DNA from: an uncultured Pelagibacteraceae bacterium
GTDB taxonomy: Bacteria; Pseudomonadota; Alphaproteobacteria; Pelagibacterales; Pelagibacteraceae
Length of the DNA: 64,000 nt
Assembly (NCBI GenBank): GCA_902634885.1
Contig: CACPLR010000004.1
Coordinates: forward strand, 44,412 to 108,411
Direction of reading: 5' to 3'
Both the position numbers and the translations under genes were made by a program. Positions 1-7,441 of this stretch are shown one piece after another. Below the pieces are notes generated by a model, which had not been told where the DNA came from, did no database searches, and worked only from the letters and a program-made list of their open reading frames with translations. The first letter of the stretch is position 1. Each line of letters begins with the position of its first letter.

Positions 1-376
1 CTGTATAAATTTTTAATTTACCTAATTGTTTTTTTGCTAGGGCTCCACCTGGTAACATTCTTTTCACAGCTAATTTTAAAACTTCACCAGGTTTTGTAAC
101 GTGTAATCTTTCTGGAGTAGTTTCTTTGATACCACCAGGATGACCAGTGTGTCTAAAGTATTTTTTATTTTGAAATTTATTACCAGTAAATTTTATTAAA
201 TCTACGTTTTTTACTACAACAAAGTCACCATGGTCCATATGTGGTGTGAAATTAGTTTTGTTTTTACCTCTAATAATCTTTGACACTACGGTAGCAATTC
301 TTCCAACAATCGCATCTGTCGCATCTATCTCAAACCATTTTGATTTAATATCAGCTTTTTTAACAAATTTTGTCAT
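1..376 (-). CDS. rplM: 50S ribosomal protein L13 (5' part; continues past the window edge)
   Basis: Large-subunit ribosomal protein L13. The reverse strand reads from an ATG at 376 (MTKFVKKADIKSKWFEIDA) through the typical L13 core, with a DATDAIVGRIAT-like segment, MDHGDFVVV, a FRHTGHPGGIKE segment and an RMLPGGALAKKQLGKLKIYT end. About 125 residues are present and the last 15-35 lie outside the window. In most bacteria rpsI (S9) follows rplM, so it is expected just beyond base 1. The family is certain; only the stop is unseen. Confidence 0.95.
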   Translation of the reverse strand, partial: MTKFVKKADIKSKWFEIDATDAIVGRIATVVSKIIRGKNKTNFTPHMDHGDFVVVKNVDLIKFTGNKFQNKKYFRHTGHPGGIKETTPERLHVTKPGEVLKLAVKRMLPGGALAKKQLGKLKIYT

Positions 377-441
377 GATGTGCGGGATTAATACTTACAA
401 AAACGTTTATTGTCAATTTATTAGAAGACAAAAAAGTCTAT

Positions 442-502
442 TATAATTGATATTTTATGCTAGTTTCCGACTTTCAATGTCTAATTTAAAAATTATAGGA
501 GA
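442..502 (+). promoter_or_regulatory. Leader of the first metY gene: possible small SAM-responsive element
   Basis: The 130 bases between rplM and metY hold no gene. A TATAAT box lies at 442-447 without a good -35 partner. Downstream, TAGTTT (461-466) can pair with AAATTA (490-495), enclosing a GAC/GTC mini-hairpin (469-471/479-481) with a 7-base loop, and the AGGAGA ribosome-binding site (497-502) follows directly. Small SAM-II and SAM-V riboswitches that mask the ribosome-binding site are known upstream of metY and bhmT in marine alphaproteobacteria, so the position is right. I cannot match the published consensus by eye; the assignment is inference. Confidence 0.35.
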
Positions 503-506
503 ATAA

Positions 507-1838
507 ATGAGTGATAAAAAAAAAGGTGCTGAACCCAAAACATATAAATTTGATACTTTAAGCTTACATGCAGGATATCAACCACATAAAAATGCTGGTT
601 CAAGACAGGTGCCAATTTATCAAACTACCTCATATTTATTTGATGATGTAGATCATGCTGCTGCTCTTTTTAACTTAGAAAGAGGCGGACACATATATAG
701 TAGAATTTCAAATCCAACAGTTGCAGTTCTTGAGGAAAGAGTTGCTGCACTAGAAGGTGGTACTGCTGCGTTAGCAACCTCATCTGGCATGAGTGCAATA
801 TTTTTAACAATAATGACTTTATGTCAAGCTGGAGACCATTTAGTAGTATCATCTCAATTGTATGGAGGGACTGTAAATTTATTTAGACTTACTCTTCCTA
901 AATTTGGTATCAAATGTACTTTTGTAAAACCAAGAGATACAGAAGGATTTAAAAAAGCTATTCAGGAAAATACCAAGGGTATATTTGGCGAATTAGTTGG
1001 TAATCCTGGAAACGAACTAATGAATATGCCTGAGATTGCTAAAATTGCTCATGAGGCTGGAATACCTTTAATGGTTGATGCTACCTATCAAACACCTTAC
1101 TTATGTAAGCCAATAGAACATGGAGCTGATATAGTTGTTCATTCATTAACTAAATGGATGGCTGGGCATGGATCATCAATGGCAGGTATCTTAGTCGAAG
1201 GTGGTAACTTTGATTGGATGCAAAACGATAAATTTCCAACGATGACAACTCCATACGAGGGATATCACGGACTTTCATTTGCGGAAGAGTTTGGACCTAC
1301 AGCGTTTACGATGAAAGCTAGAGCTGAAGGTATGAGAGATTTTGGACCTTGTCTAAGTCCCCAAAATGCCTGGAATGTTTTACAAGGAATTGAAACTTTA
1401 TCTGTAAGAATGCAAAAGCATTGTTCTAATGCAGAAAAAATGGTTGAATATTTATCTAGTCACGAAAGCGTAGCATGGGTTTCTCATCCGAGTGTTCCTG
1501 ATCATCCAGATCATGAATTAGCAAAAAAATTATTACCTAATGGAAGAGGATCAATGATAGCATTTGGTATTAAAGGAGGAAAAGAAGCTGGAGAAGCATT
1601 TATTAACAATGTAAAACTCGCTTCACATTTAGCAAACGTAGGTGATACAAGAACATTAGTAATTCATCCTGCTTCCGCAACACATTCACAAATGGATGAG
1701 GCGACTTTGAAATTTGCTGGACTATCGCATGACATGATTAGACTATCTGTTGGTATTGAAGATATAGATGATATAAAAAATGACTTTGAGGCAGGATTTA
1801 GAGCTGCAAGAAAACCAAGATTAGTCTCAAATCAATGA
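507..1838 (+). CDS. metY: O-acetylhomoserine aminocarboxypropyltransferase (MetY type)
   Basis: PLP enzyme of the Cys/Met metabolism family (443 aa, normal length about 430). It is expected to make homocysteine (or methionine) from O-acetylhomoserine and sulfide (or methanethiol) in the cytoplasm. The sequence shows the family start LSLHAGYQP, the YSRISNPT and SGMSAIF segments, the LYGGTVNLF motif, and the cofactor lysine K216 in HSLTKW. The ATG at 507 follows AGGAGA. The next gene starts inside the stop codon (ATGA overlap), so the two are probably translated together. A paralogue lies at 3922. An aspartate-type helix segment GNPGNE replaces the SNPT/TLPNP segment of the paralogue, so substrates may differ. 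An A9 run near codon 4 is in frame. Confidence 0.92.
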   Translation: MSDKKKGAEPKTYKFDTLSLHAGYQPHKNAGSRQVPIYQTTSYLFDDVDHAAALFNLERGGHIYSRISNPTVAVLEERVAALEGGTAALATSSGMSAIFLTIMTLCQAGDHLVVSSQLYGGTVNLFRLTLPKFGIKCTFVKPRDTEGFKKAIQENTKGIFGELVGNPGNELMNMPEIAKIAHEAGIPLMVDATYQTPYLCKPIEHGADIVVHSLTKWMAGHGSSMAGILVEGGNFDWMQNDKFPTMTTPYEGYHGLSFAEEFGPTAFTMKARAEGMRDFGPCLSPQNAWNVLQGIETLSVRMQKHCSNAEKMVEYLSSHESVAWVSHPSVPDHPDHELAKKLLPNGRGSMIAFGIKGGKEAGEAFINNVKLASHLANVGDTRTLVIHPASATHSQMDEATLKFAGLSHDMIRLSVGIEDIDDIKNDFEAGFRAARKPRLVSNQ

Positions 1839-2656
1839 AATTTGAGGTAAATGGCTCTGAGGTTTTTGCATCTACTGGTGGAAGACCTTTTGACAAAAAT
1901 AAACCTCTAATAATTTTTGTGCATGGTAGTGGTTTAACTCACATGACATGGGTTTTGCAAACAAGGTATTTTGCTTTTCATGGATACAGCGTTTTAGCAC
2001 TAGATATGCCAGGCCATGGCTTATCTGGTGGAGAAAGTTTAAAATCAATTGAGGAGATGGCAGATTGGGTGAGCCACGTGGTAGATGCAGTCGGTTACAA
2101 AGAGGCATCTTTAGTAGGTCATTCACAAGGATGTTTAGTGACTATGGAGTGTGCTTCAAGATACCCTGAAAAGATTAAAACATTAAGTTTAATGGGTGGC
2201 GCTGGAGCTATACCAATGAATCCAGAGTTATTATTGCTTGCAGAAAACAATAACCCAAAAGCGGTGGACTTAATGATGGATTGGGCTCATGGTCCAGCTG
2301 GACACTTTGGAGGCCATCCTGTTCCTGGATTATACCATATAAATACAGGAGGGATGTTAGCAAAATCCAGAACTATTAAAGATACTCTAGGAGTAGATTT
2401 TAGAGCATGTGATAATTATAAAAATGGTTTCGAAGCTGCAAAAAAAATAAAGATACCTACTCTATCTATTCTTGCAACAGGAGACAAAATGTGCCCTGTT
2501 AAAGAGGGAAAAAAATTAGCTGATTTAATAGATAATAGTAGAGTCGAAATTATTGATAATTGTGGTCATATGATGCTTCTTGAAGAGGCAGACAGAGTAT
2601 TAAAGGTGCTAAAACAATTTATATTAGAATATTATCCTGCAAAAAAATTAAATTAA
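1835..2656 (+). CDS. Alpha/beta-fold hydrolase, metY-linked
   Basis: Cytoplasmic alpha/beta hydrolase of 273 aa with no signal peptide. Visible parts are the oxyanion motif HGSG (30-33), LALDMPGHGLS, the nucleophile elbow GHSQG with Ser97, acid Asp217 in ATGDKMCP, and the catalytic His245 in NCGHMM. The triad is complete, so an esterase, lactonase or thioesterase activity is likely. It is not MetX: homoserine acyltransferases are longer and carry a different elbow. It overlaps metY by four bases and the methyltransferase gene by one, so it belongs to the same operon. The substrate is unknown; context points to a sulfur or methyl metabolite. Confidence 0.8.
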   Translation: MKFEVNGSEVFASTGGRPFDKNKPLIIFVHGSGLTHMTWVLQTRYFAFHGYSVLALDMPGHGLSGGESLKSIEEMADWVSHVVDAVGYKEASLVGHSQGCLVTMECASRYPEKIKTLSLMGGAGAIPMNPELLLLAENNNPKAVDLMMDWAHGPAGHFGGHPVPGLYHINTGGMLAKSRTIKDTLGVDFRACDNYKNGFEAAKKIKIPTLSILATGDKMCPVKEGKKLADLIDNSRVEIIDNCGHMMLLEEADRVLKVLKQFILEYYPAKKLN

Positions 2657-3765
2657 TGAAAAAAAATTTTAGGTTCTTTGATAATAGGCAAAAATATTTG
2701 CTATTTGTAACAACGACTAATGAAAAAAATAAAATTTCAGACGCACTCAAACCAATTGTTCAGAATCTAAAACCAAAATTTCCTGCTCTAAAAATATTTG
2801 ATGCAGGCATGGGAGACGGATCGTTGTTAATGAATGTTATGAGACAATGTCATCAAAAAATGCCAAATGTACCTCTTTTAGTAAATACAAAAGAAATTAG
2901 TATGGAAGATGTGAGATTAGGTCTTGAGAAACTTCCAGATAGATTTGTTGAACATAAAAATACAGTTTTTGTAATTTCAAATTTAAATTATGTCGAGTCA
3001 ACATCACTTAAATCAAATGATGTTAAAAAACAAAAAAAAATGAACTGGAAAGTTGTAAAGCTAAAAGGTAACTCGTCTTTAGATTTTAATATACAATTAA
3101 GAAAACTTAACCAGGAATTTTTGAGTAAAAAATGGCAAATTGAAAGAAATCCTAAAACAGGAAACCCTACGTATAAAGAGCCTTCTGTGATTGTAATTTA
3201 TAGAAAAGATCAAGAATTCTCATTGAAAAATGTTATTCCAAAGAAAAATGATGGAAAAACCTATTATGATTTCATTATTGCCTCTCAACCTTATAGATCC
3301 AGAATTTCAGCTGAAAAAAAAGTAAAATATGTAATCGATCCAATGATAAAATCTTTAGATAAAAACGGAAAATTAGTTGTTGTACATGCATGTGGTGGAG
3401 ATCCTGGAAACCAAATAGTAAAAAAAATATGGCCTAAAGAAAAACCATTTCCATCTCTCCACGATTCTATTGTAAAACATATTAAAAATAATACGAATAA
3501 AGAATTTTTAAGAGATCTAAAATTTCACAAAAAACAAAAAATTAAATATATTTTGAGAGCTTTACCAAATGAAATATCAGGAGGAATTGCAACTTCGCTT
3601 ATATTTTCTGCTTGGAATGCTGCAGTTTATGTTAATCAAATATCAGATGAGCAAATTATGAGAGCAGAAAGGCAAAAAAATTATCAAAAAATAGTTCAAC
3701 AAGTTGTGAATAAATATCAGGGAATATATTTTAATAACGAGTTATTTGTTATTGAGAAAAAATAA
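2656..3765 (+). CDS. Putative class I SAM-dependent methyltransferase, metY-linked
   Basis: Protein of 369 aa. The segment IFDAGMGDGSLL (47-58) looks like the SAM-binding motif I of class I methyltransferases, and GKLVVVHACGGDPG (238-251) looks like a late core strand. DFIIASQPYR (205-214) sits where a motif IV would be. Between them is a long, lysine-rich insertion (about 110-200) that I do not recognise. The C-terminal part ends in a conserved-looking LPNEISGGIATS segment (303-314). The ATG overlaps the stop of the hydrolase gene (TAATG). I do not know its substrate. The position between two metY genes suggests homocysteine, methionine or SAM chemistry. The fold is fairly likely; the function is open. 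Confidence 0.65.
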   Translation: MKKNFRFFDNRQKYLLFVTTTNEKNKISDALKPIVQNLKPKFPALKIFDAGMGDGSLLMNVMRQCHQKMPNVPLLVNTKEISMEDVRLGLEKLPDRFVEHKNTVFVISNLNYVESTSLKSNDVKKQKKMNWKVVKLKGNSSLDFNIQLRKLNQEFLSKKWQIERNPKTGNPTYKEPSVIVIYRKDQEFSLKNVIPKKNDGKTYYDFIIASQPYRSRISAEKKVKYVIDPMIKSLDKNGKLVVVHACGGDPGNQIVKKIWPKEKPFPSLHDSIVKHIKNNTNKEFLRDLKFHKKQKIKYILRALPNEISGGIATSLIFSAWNAAVYVNQISDEQIMRAERQKNYQKIVQQVVNKYQGIYFNNELFVIEKK

Positions 3766-3791
3766 ATATCACAATTTTCTATTATAAATTG

Positions 3792-3820
3792 AATCTAAAC
3801 GTTAGGATTTTTCTATTTTT
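3792..3820 (+). terminator. Probable intrinsic terminator after the metY-hydrolase-methyltransferase operon
   Basis: AATCTAA (3792-3798) pairs with TTA-G-GATT (3802-3809) over seven pairs with one bulged G and a three-base loop, followed by a T-rich run up to 3820. It begins 26 bases after the methyltransferase stop. The stem is weak but typical for so A+T-rich a genome. It would separate the first operon from the second metY gene. Confidence 0.45.
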
Positions 3821-3870
3821 GATAAATACAATAGTTTTATAAAAGTCTTTTCATAAAAGTTAAATTTTAT

Positions 3871-3917
3871 CTTGATTGTAAATTATCATTACAGTTAAAT
3901 AGCAAAATTAAGGGGGA
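3871..3917 (+). promoter_or_regulatory. Leader of the second metY gene: structured element next to the ribosome-binding site
   Basis: The 156 bases between 3766 and 3921 hold no gene. Close to the start, CTTGATT (3871-3877) can pair with AATTAAG (3906-3912, one G-U pair), enclosing a GTAA/TTAC hairpin (3878-3881/3889-3892) with a 7-base loop. The 3' arm abuts the very strong AAGGGGG ribosome-binding site (3911-3917). The layout matches that seen before the first metY gene. A translation-controlling SAM riboswitch is the natural guess but is not proven by eye. Confidence 0.4.
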
Positions 3918-3921
3918 AAAT

Positions 3922-5247
3922 ATGACAAAATCAAAAAATCCAGAAACAATTGCTCTTCATGGTGGAGATTATAGAAGTGATCCAGCTACAACTTCAGTAG
4001 CAGTTCCTGTTTACAGAACCACTTCATATCAATTTAATAATACAGATCATGCAGCAAATTTATTTGCGTTAAAAGAATTTGGTAACATTTATACAAGAAT
4101 AATGAATCCAACAAACGATGTTCTTGAAAAAAGAGTTGCAGCATTAGAAGGAGGTTTAGCTTCAGTAACTGTGGGATCAGGTCAGGCAGCTTCAACATTT
4201 GCAATAATGAATGTTTGCCAATCAGGAGATAATTTCATTAGTTCAACTGATCTATATGGAGGAACTGTTAATTTATTTACTCATACTCTTAAAAAATTGG
4301 GTATTGAGTGTAGATACGCTGATCCTTCAGATCCAAAAAATTTTGAAAAACTTGTAGATGATAAAACTAGATGTTTTTATGCTGAAACATTACCAAATCC
4401 TTATTTAAGAGTTTTTCCGATCAAAGAAGTTTCAGATATTGGAAGAAAACATAACATACCATTAATTATGGATAACACAGCAGCTCCAGTAATTTGTAAA
4501 CCTTTAGAACATGGTGCTGCTGTAGTAGTTCACTCACTTACTAAATTTATAGGTGGACATGGAACAGTTATTGGTGGTGCTTTAGTTGACGGAGGCAATT
4601 TTGACTGGACTGCTGATCCAAAAAGACAACCATTATTTAATGAGCCTGATGCAAGTTACGGTGGAGCAAAATGGGGCGAAGTTGTGCCTCAATTAACAGG
4701 TGCAAACGTATCATTTGCAGTTAGGGCAAGGGTATGTTTGCTTAGAGATTTAGGTGCACCTCTAGCTCCTGATAATGCCTGGGGTATTATTCAAGGACTT
4801 GAAACTGCACCTTTAAGAATGAAACAACATTGTTCAAATGCTCAAAAGGTTGTTGATTTTTTAAAAAAACATAAAAGTGTTGAAAGAGTTATTTACCCTA
4901 CTCTTCATAAAGGTGAAATTGCTGAGAGATCCAAGAAGTACTTAAAAGGAGGCAATGGAGCATTAGTTGGTATTGAAGTAAAAGGTGGAGTTGAGTCTGG
5001 TAAAAAATTCATCGAAGCGCTTAAAATGTTTTATCATGTAGCAAATATTGGTGATGCAAGAAGTTTAGCAATTCATCCCGCAACAACTACACATAGCCAA
5101 CTAACAGAAGAAGAATTGCTAGCTGCTGGTGTTACACCAGGATATGTAAGACTTTCAATAGGTATTGAACATCCTGATGATATTATCGCTGATTTGGATC
5201 AAGCATTAGGCGCTTCAGGAAAACCTAGTTTGAAGGCTGTAAGTTAG
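3922..5247 (+). CDS. metY: O-acetylhomoserine/cystathionine-type PLP lyase (second MetY paralogue)
   Basis: PLP enzyme of the Cys/Met family, 441 aa, a clear paralogue of the gene at 507 (same LALHGGD-like start, LYGGTVNLF, and the pattern of the last 100 residues). Cofactor lysine is K208 in HSLTKF. The substrate-binding segment reads AETLPNPYLRV, the more usual MetY/MetZ form, and IHPATTTHSQLTEEE near the end is diagnostic for O-acetylhomoserine sulfhydrylases. It probably carries out the main homocysteine synthesis reaction. It has its own leader and a strong AGGGGG site. Its last 23 bases overlap the end of ctaA on the other strand. Confidence 0.92.
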   Translation: MTKSKNPETIALHGGDYRSDPATTSVAVPVYRTTSYQFNNTDHAANLFALKEFGNIYTRIMNPTNDVLEKRVAALEGGLASVTVGSGQAASTFAIMNVCQSGDNFISSTDLYGGTVNLFTHTLKKLGIECRYADPSDPKNFEKLVDDKTRCFYAETLPNPYLRVFPIKEVSDIGRKHNIPLIMDNTAAPVICKPLEHGAAVVVHSLTKFIGGHGTVIGGALVDGGNFDWTADPKRQPLFNEPDASYGGAKWGEVVPQLTGANVSFAVRARVCLLRDLGAPLAPDNAWGIIQGLETAPLRMKQHCSNAQKVVDFLKKHKSVERVIYPTLHKGEIAERSKKYLKGGNGALVGIEVKGGVESGKKFIEALKMFYHVANIGDARSLAIHPATTTHSQLTEEELLAAGVTPGYVRLSIGIEHPDDIIADLDQALGASGKPSLKAVS

Positions 5248-6259
5248 ATTTTGTATTTATAAAATAAAAATATATACAAGCACTTACTAAAAAAATTGAA
5301 CTTATTTGGTGTACAGATGCAATATATATCTGTGCACCATATATAACTGTTACAATTCCTAAAAAAATCTGAAAAACAAGTAAAATACCTAAAACATTTA
5401 CCGATTTATATAAACCAAACATCTTTGCTTTGTAAATTTTATAAACAATAAACAAATAAAAAATTACTATTATGTAAGCTAAGTTTCTGTGAATAAATTG
5501 GACTAATGATGGATCGTTAAATGCAGAAAATTTAAATAAATTAATTATATTATTATCATCTGGAAAATATGAATTACCCATTAAAGGCCAAGAATTATAA
5601 ATTTTACCTGCGTCCATCCCCGATACAAATGCACCAATTATTATCTGAGAAAAAATTAAAATAACAAATAAAAAAGGAATTATAGGATTTAGCTTATTTA
5701 ATGAGCTTTTAATTTTAATTAATTTCAAATAATTCCATAAAATTAATGATAAAATTAAAAAAGCAATCAATAAGTGGACAGACAACCTGTAATGACTTAC
5801 GTCCACTCTATCTACTAATCCACTGCTTACCATATACCACCCAATAAAGCCCTGAAAACATATTAATAAGAATATCAAATAATAATGAAGTAGATTTATT
5901 AATTTGATTTTAAAAGAGAAATATATCAAAGGAAGCAAAAAACATAACCCAATTAATCTTCCAAAAAATCTGTGAAACCATTCCCACCAAAATATTACCT
6001 TGAACTCATTAAGAGTCATACTGAAGTTCTGTAGTTGAAATTCAGGAATTTGTTTATAAGCTTCAAAATATTCAATCCAAGCACTCTCACTTACTGGAGG
6101 GAAGAAACCTTTAAAAAACTCCCATTCGGTTATAGATAAACCTGAATCAGTTAATCTAGTTAGGCCACCAATCATTATCATTATAGAAACTAAAAAAAAC
6201 ATCACTAATAACCATTGAGCAATATAGGGTCTGTATTTATTATTAATTTCTATGTACAT
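5225..6259 (-). CDS. ctaA: Heme A synthase (COX15/CtaA)
   Basis: Inner-membrane enzyme that oxidises heme O to heme A for cytochrome c oxidase. The 344-aa protein has about eight membrane helices and the type-2 CtaA signatures GGLTRLTDSGLSITEW, WEWFHRFFGR, the QGFIGWYMVSSGL segment, VDVSHYRLSVHL, the GMDAGKIYNSWP loop, QFIHRN and SVHQ. The four histidines in WFHR, VSHY, FIHR and SVHQ are the expected heme ligands. It starts at the ATG at 6259, 43 bases from the divergent aroQ gene. The 3' end overlaps the second metY gene by 23 bases. No cytochrome oxidase subunits are in the window. Confidence 0.95.
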   Translation of the reverse strand: MYIEINNKYRPYIAQWLLVMFFLVSIMIMIGGLTRLTDSGLSITEWEFFKGFFPPVSESAWIEYFEAYKQIPEFQLQNFSMTLNEFKVIFWWEWFHRFFGRLIGLCFLLPLIYFSFKIKLINLLHYYLIFLLICFQGFIGWYMVSSGLVDRVDVSHYRLSVHLLIAFLILSLILWNYLKLIKIKSSLNKLNPIIPFLFVILIFSQIIIGAFVSGMDAGKIYNSWPLMGNSYFPDDNNIINLFKFSAFNDPSLVQFIHRNLAYIIVIFYLFIVYKIYKAKMFGLYKSVNVLGILLVFQIFLGIVTVIYGAQIYIASVHQISSIFLVSACIYFYFINTKSNLQPSN

Positions 6260-6302
6260 ACTTATTTAAATATAATATTTATATAGAATTCCAATTGATC
6301 AA

Positions 6303-6593
6303 ATGTCGCCAGAAAATCAAAAAAAATTACTTGCCCTTAGAAAAAGGTTAGATTCCTTAGATAATAAATTATTAAGTTTAATAAGTACAAGAAGCAAAAT
6401 AGTCAAAGATGTCCTTAAGCTTAAAAATCACAAAAGTGAAATAGTTGATAAAAAAAGAATTTCAAAAATCCTCAATAATATAAAAAAAAAATCATTAAAA
6501 AAAAAAATCGATCCTAAAATAACAAATCGGATTTGGAAAAATATGATATTTGCATATATAGATTATGAGAGAAGAAATTTTAAAAAAAAATAA
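6303..6593 (+). CDS. aroQ: Chorismate mutase, AroQ type
   Basis: Stand-alone, all-helical chorismate mutase (96 aa), converting chorismate to prephenate for phenylalanine and tyrosine. The pattern follows the AroQ family: RKRLDSLDNKLLSLISTR with Arg13/15 and Arg30, Lys41, then IVDKKR with Asp49 and Arg52, and a terminal helix with Glu89 near the position of the catalytic Gln. It has no prephenate dehydratase domain. It is very lysine-rich, with long A runs. Its stop codon touches the stop of rpmG on the other strand (6593/6594). Confidence 0.85.
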   Translation: MSPENQKKLLALRKRLDSLDNKLLSLISTRSKIVKDVLKLKNHKSEIVDKKRISKILNNIKKKSLKKKIDPKITNRIWKNMIFAYIDYERRNFKKK

Positions 6594-6785
6594 TTATTTA
6601 CTATGTGGTGGAAGTTTTTTTTCAATAAAAACTTCATGTTTCCTAGTAGCTGGATTATACTTCTTAGCTTTTAATTTAATCTTAGCTTTTTCACCACCGG
6701 CTGGTTTTTTTACATAATAAAAAAAAGGACTATCGGGTTTTGCTTCCGGAACAAGCCTAACCTTTACGTGTGTTTTTTTTGGCAT
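6594..6785 (-). CDS. rpmG: 50S ribosomal protein L33
   Basis: L33, 63 aa. The family is recognised from the VKVRLVPEA start, FFYYVKKP, and the KYNPATRKHEVFIEKKL end (compare KKFDP..RQHV in other L33s). It has no cysteines, so it is the zinc-free form. The PAGGEKAKIK insert and the PPHSK tail make it slightly longer than the usual 54-55 aa. It lies one base after the merR gene. Confidence 0.93.
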   Translation of the reverse strand: MPKKTHVKVRLVPEAKPDSPFFYYVKKPAGGEKAKIKLKAKKYNPATRKHEVFIEKKLPPHSK

Positions 6786-6786
6786 T

Positions 6787-7155
6787 CTATTTTTTTATTT
6801 CTTTTATCAGTTTAGAAATTTTGTTTAGTTTAGTTTTTAAAATATTTTTTGTGTTTATAGATATATTAACTGTTTCGTCAAGATCTGTTTCATCATTATC
6901 TAGTTGCTTTTTAACTCCTTCAATGGTCATACCCTTTTCTTTTAATAAAAATTTTATATTTTTAATTATTTCTATAGTTTTAACATCATAGTATCTTCTG
7001 TTGCCTGCTAAAATTCTTGGTTTAATTTGTTTAAATTCTTTTTCCCAATATCTTAGTGTGTGTGTTGATAATGATCCATTTTTTGAATTAACTAAATTCA
7101 GAATTTCAGCTACTTCACTAATTGTTTTATATGCATCAAAGGTTTTTTTAGTCAT
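6787..7155 (-). CDS. MerR-family transcriptional regulator
   Basis: Small MerR-like DNA-binding protein, 122 aa. The N-terminal winged helix is clear: ISEVAEIL (helix 1-2), THTLRYWEKEF (recognition helix and wing) and RRYYDVKTIEIIKNIKFLL. A short coiled-coil-like tail follows, with no cysteine effector site. A gene of this kind follows ihfA in many alphaproteobacteria, always near plsX, and its target is not established. It overlaps ihfA by eight bases. Confidence 0.88.
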   Translation of the reverse strand: MTKKTFDAYKTISEVAEILNLVNSKNGSLSTHTLRYWEKEFKQIKPRILAGNRRYYDVKTIEIIKNIKFLLKEKGMTIEGVKKQLDNDETDLDETVNISINTKNILKTKLNKISKLIKEIKK

Positions 7156-7438
7156 TATTTATATAATTTTTTAATTCTTTTGAAGGTTTGAATAAAACAA
7201 CTTTTCGTGATGAAATTATTTTAACTTCTTTTGTCTTTGGATTTCTCCCAATACGTTCATTTTTATTTCTTAATGAAAACGTACCAAATTTTGCAATCTT
7301 TACTTTTTTGTTAGAAATAAGATTTTTTAATATTATTTGAAAAACATCCTCAAGTAAATTTTCTGAAATTTTTTTTGAAAACCCAATTTGCATGTAAATT
7401 GAATTAACAATTTGTTTTTTTGTTAGGTTGATTCTCAT
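7148..7438 (-). CDS. ihfA: Integration host factor alpha / HU-family DNA-binding protein
   Basis: DNA-bending protein of 96 aa. It shows LTKKQIVNSIY, the KIAKFGTFSLRNKNERIGRNP arm and PKTKEVKII; Pro67 in GRNPKT is the residue that wedges into DNA. The position, between plsX and a merR gene, is the usual alphaproteobacterial place of ihfA rather than of HU. IHF alpha normally pairs with IHF beta, which is not in this window. It lies three bases after plsX; fabH, which commonly sits between the two, is absent. Confidence 0.9.
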   Translation of the reverse strand: MRINLTKKQIVNSIYMQIGFSKKISENLLEDVFQIILKNLISNKKVKIAKFGTFSLRNKNERIGRNPKTKEVKIISSRKVVLFKPSKELKNYINND

Positions 7439-7441
7439 TGA

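Noticed and set aside
246..446. Open frame of 66 codons on the + strand
   Set aside because: It lies antisense to the conserved start of rplM and has no family pattern.
515..524. A9 run near the start of metY as a second frameshift site
   Set aside because: The frame is intact through the run and the protein is complete.
1835..2656. The hydrolase as MetX (homoserine acetyltransferase)
   Set aside because: It is about 100 residues shorter, has the esterase-type elbow GHSQG, and lacks MetX signature segments.
6480..6515. Long A runs in aroQ as a sign of a broken gene
   Set aside because: They encode lysines in frame and the 96-aa mutase is complete.
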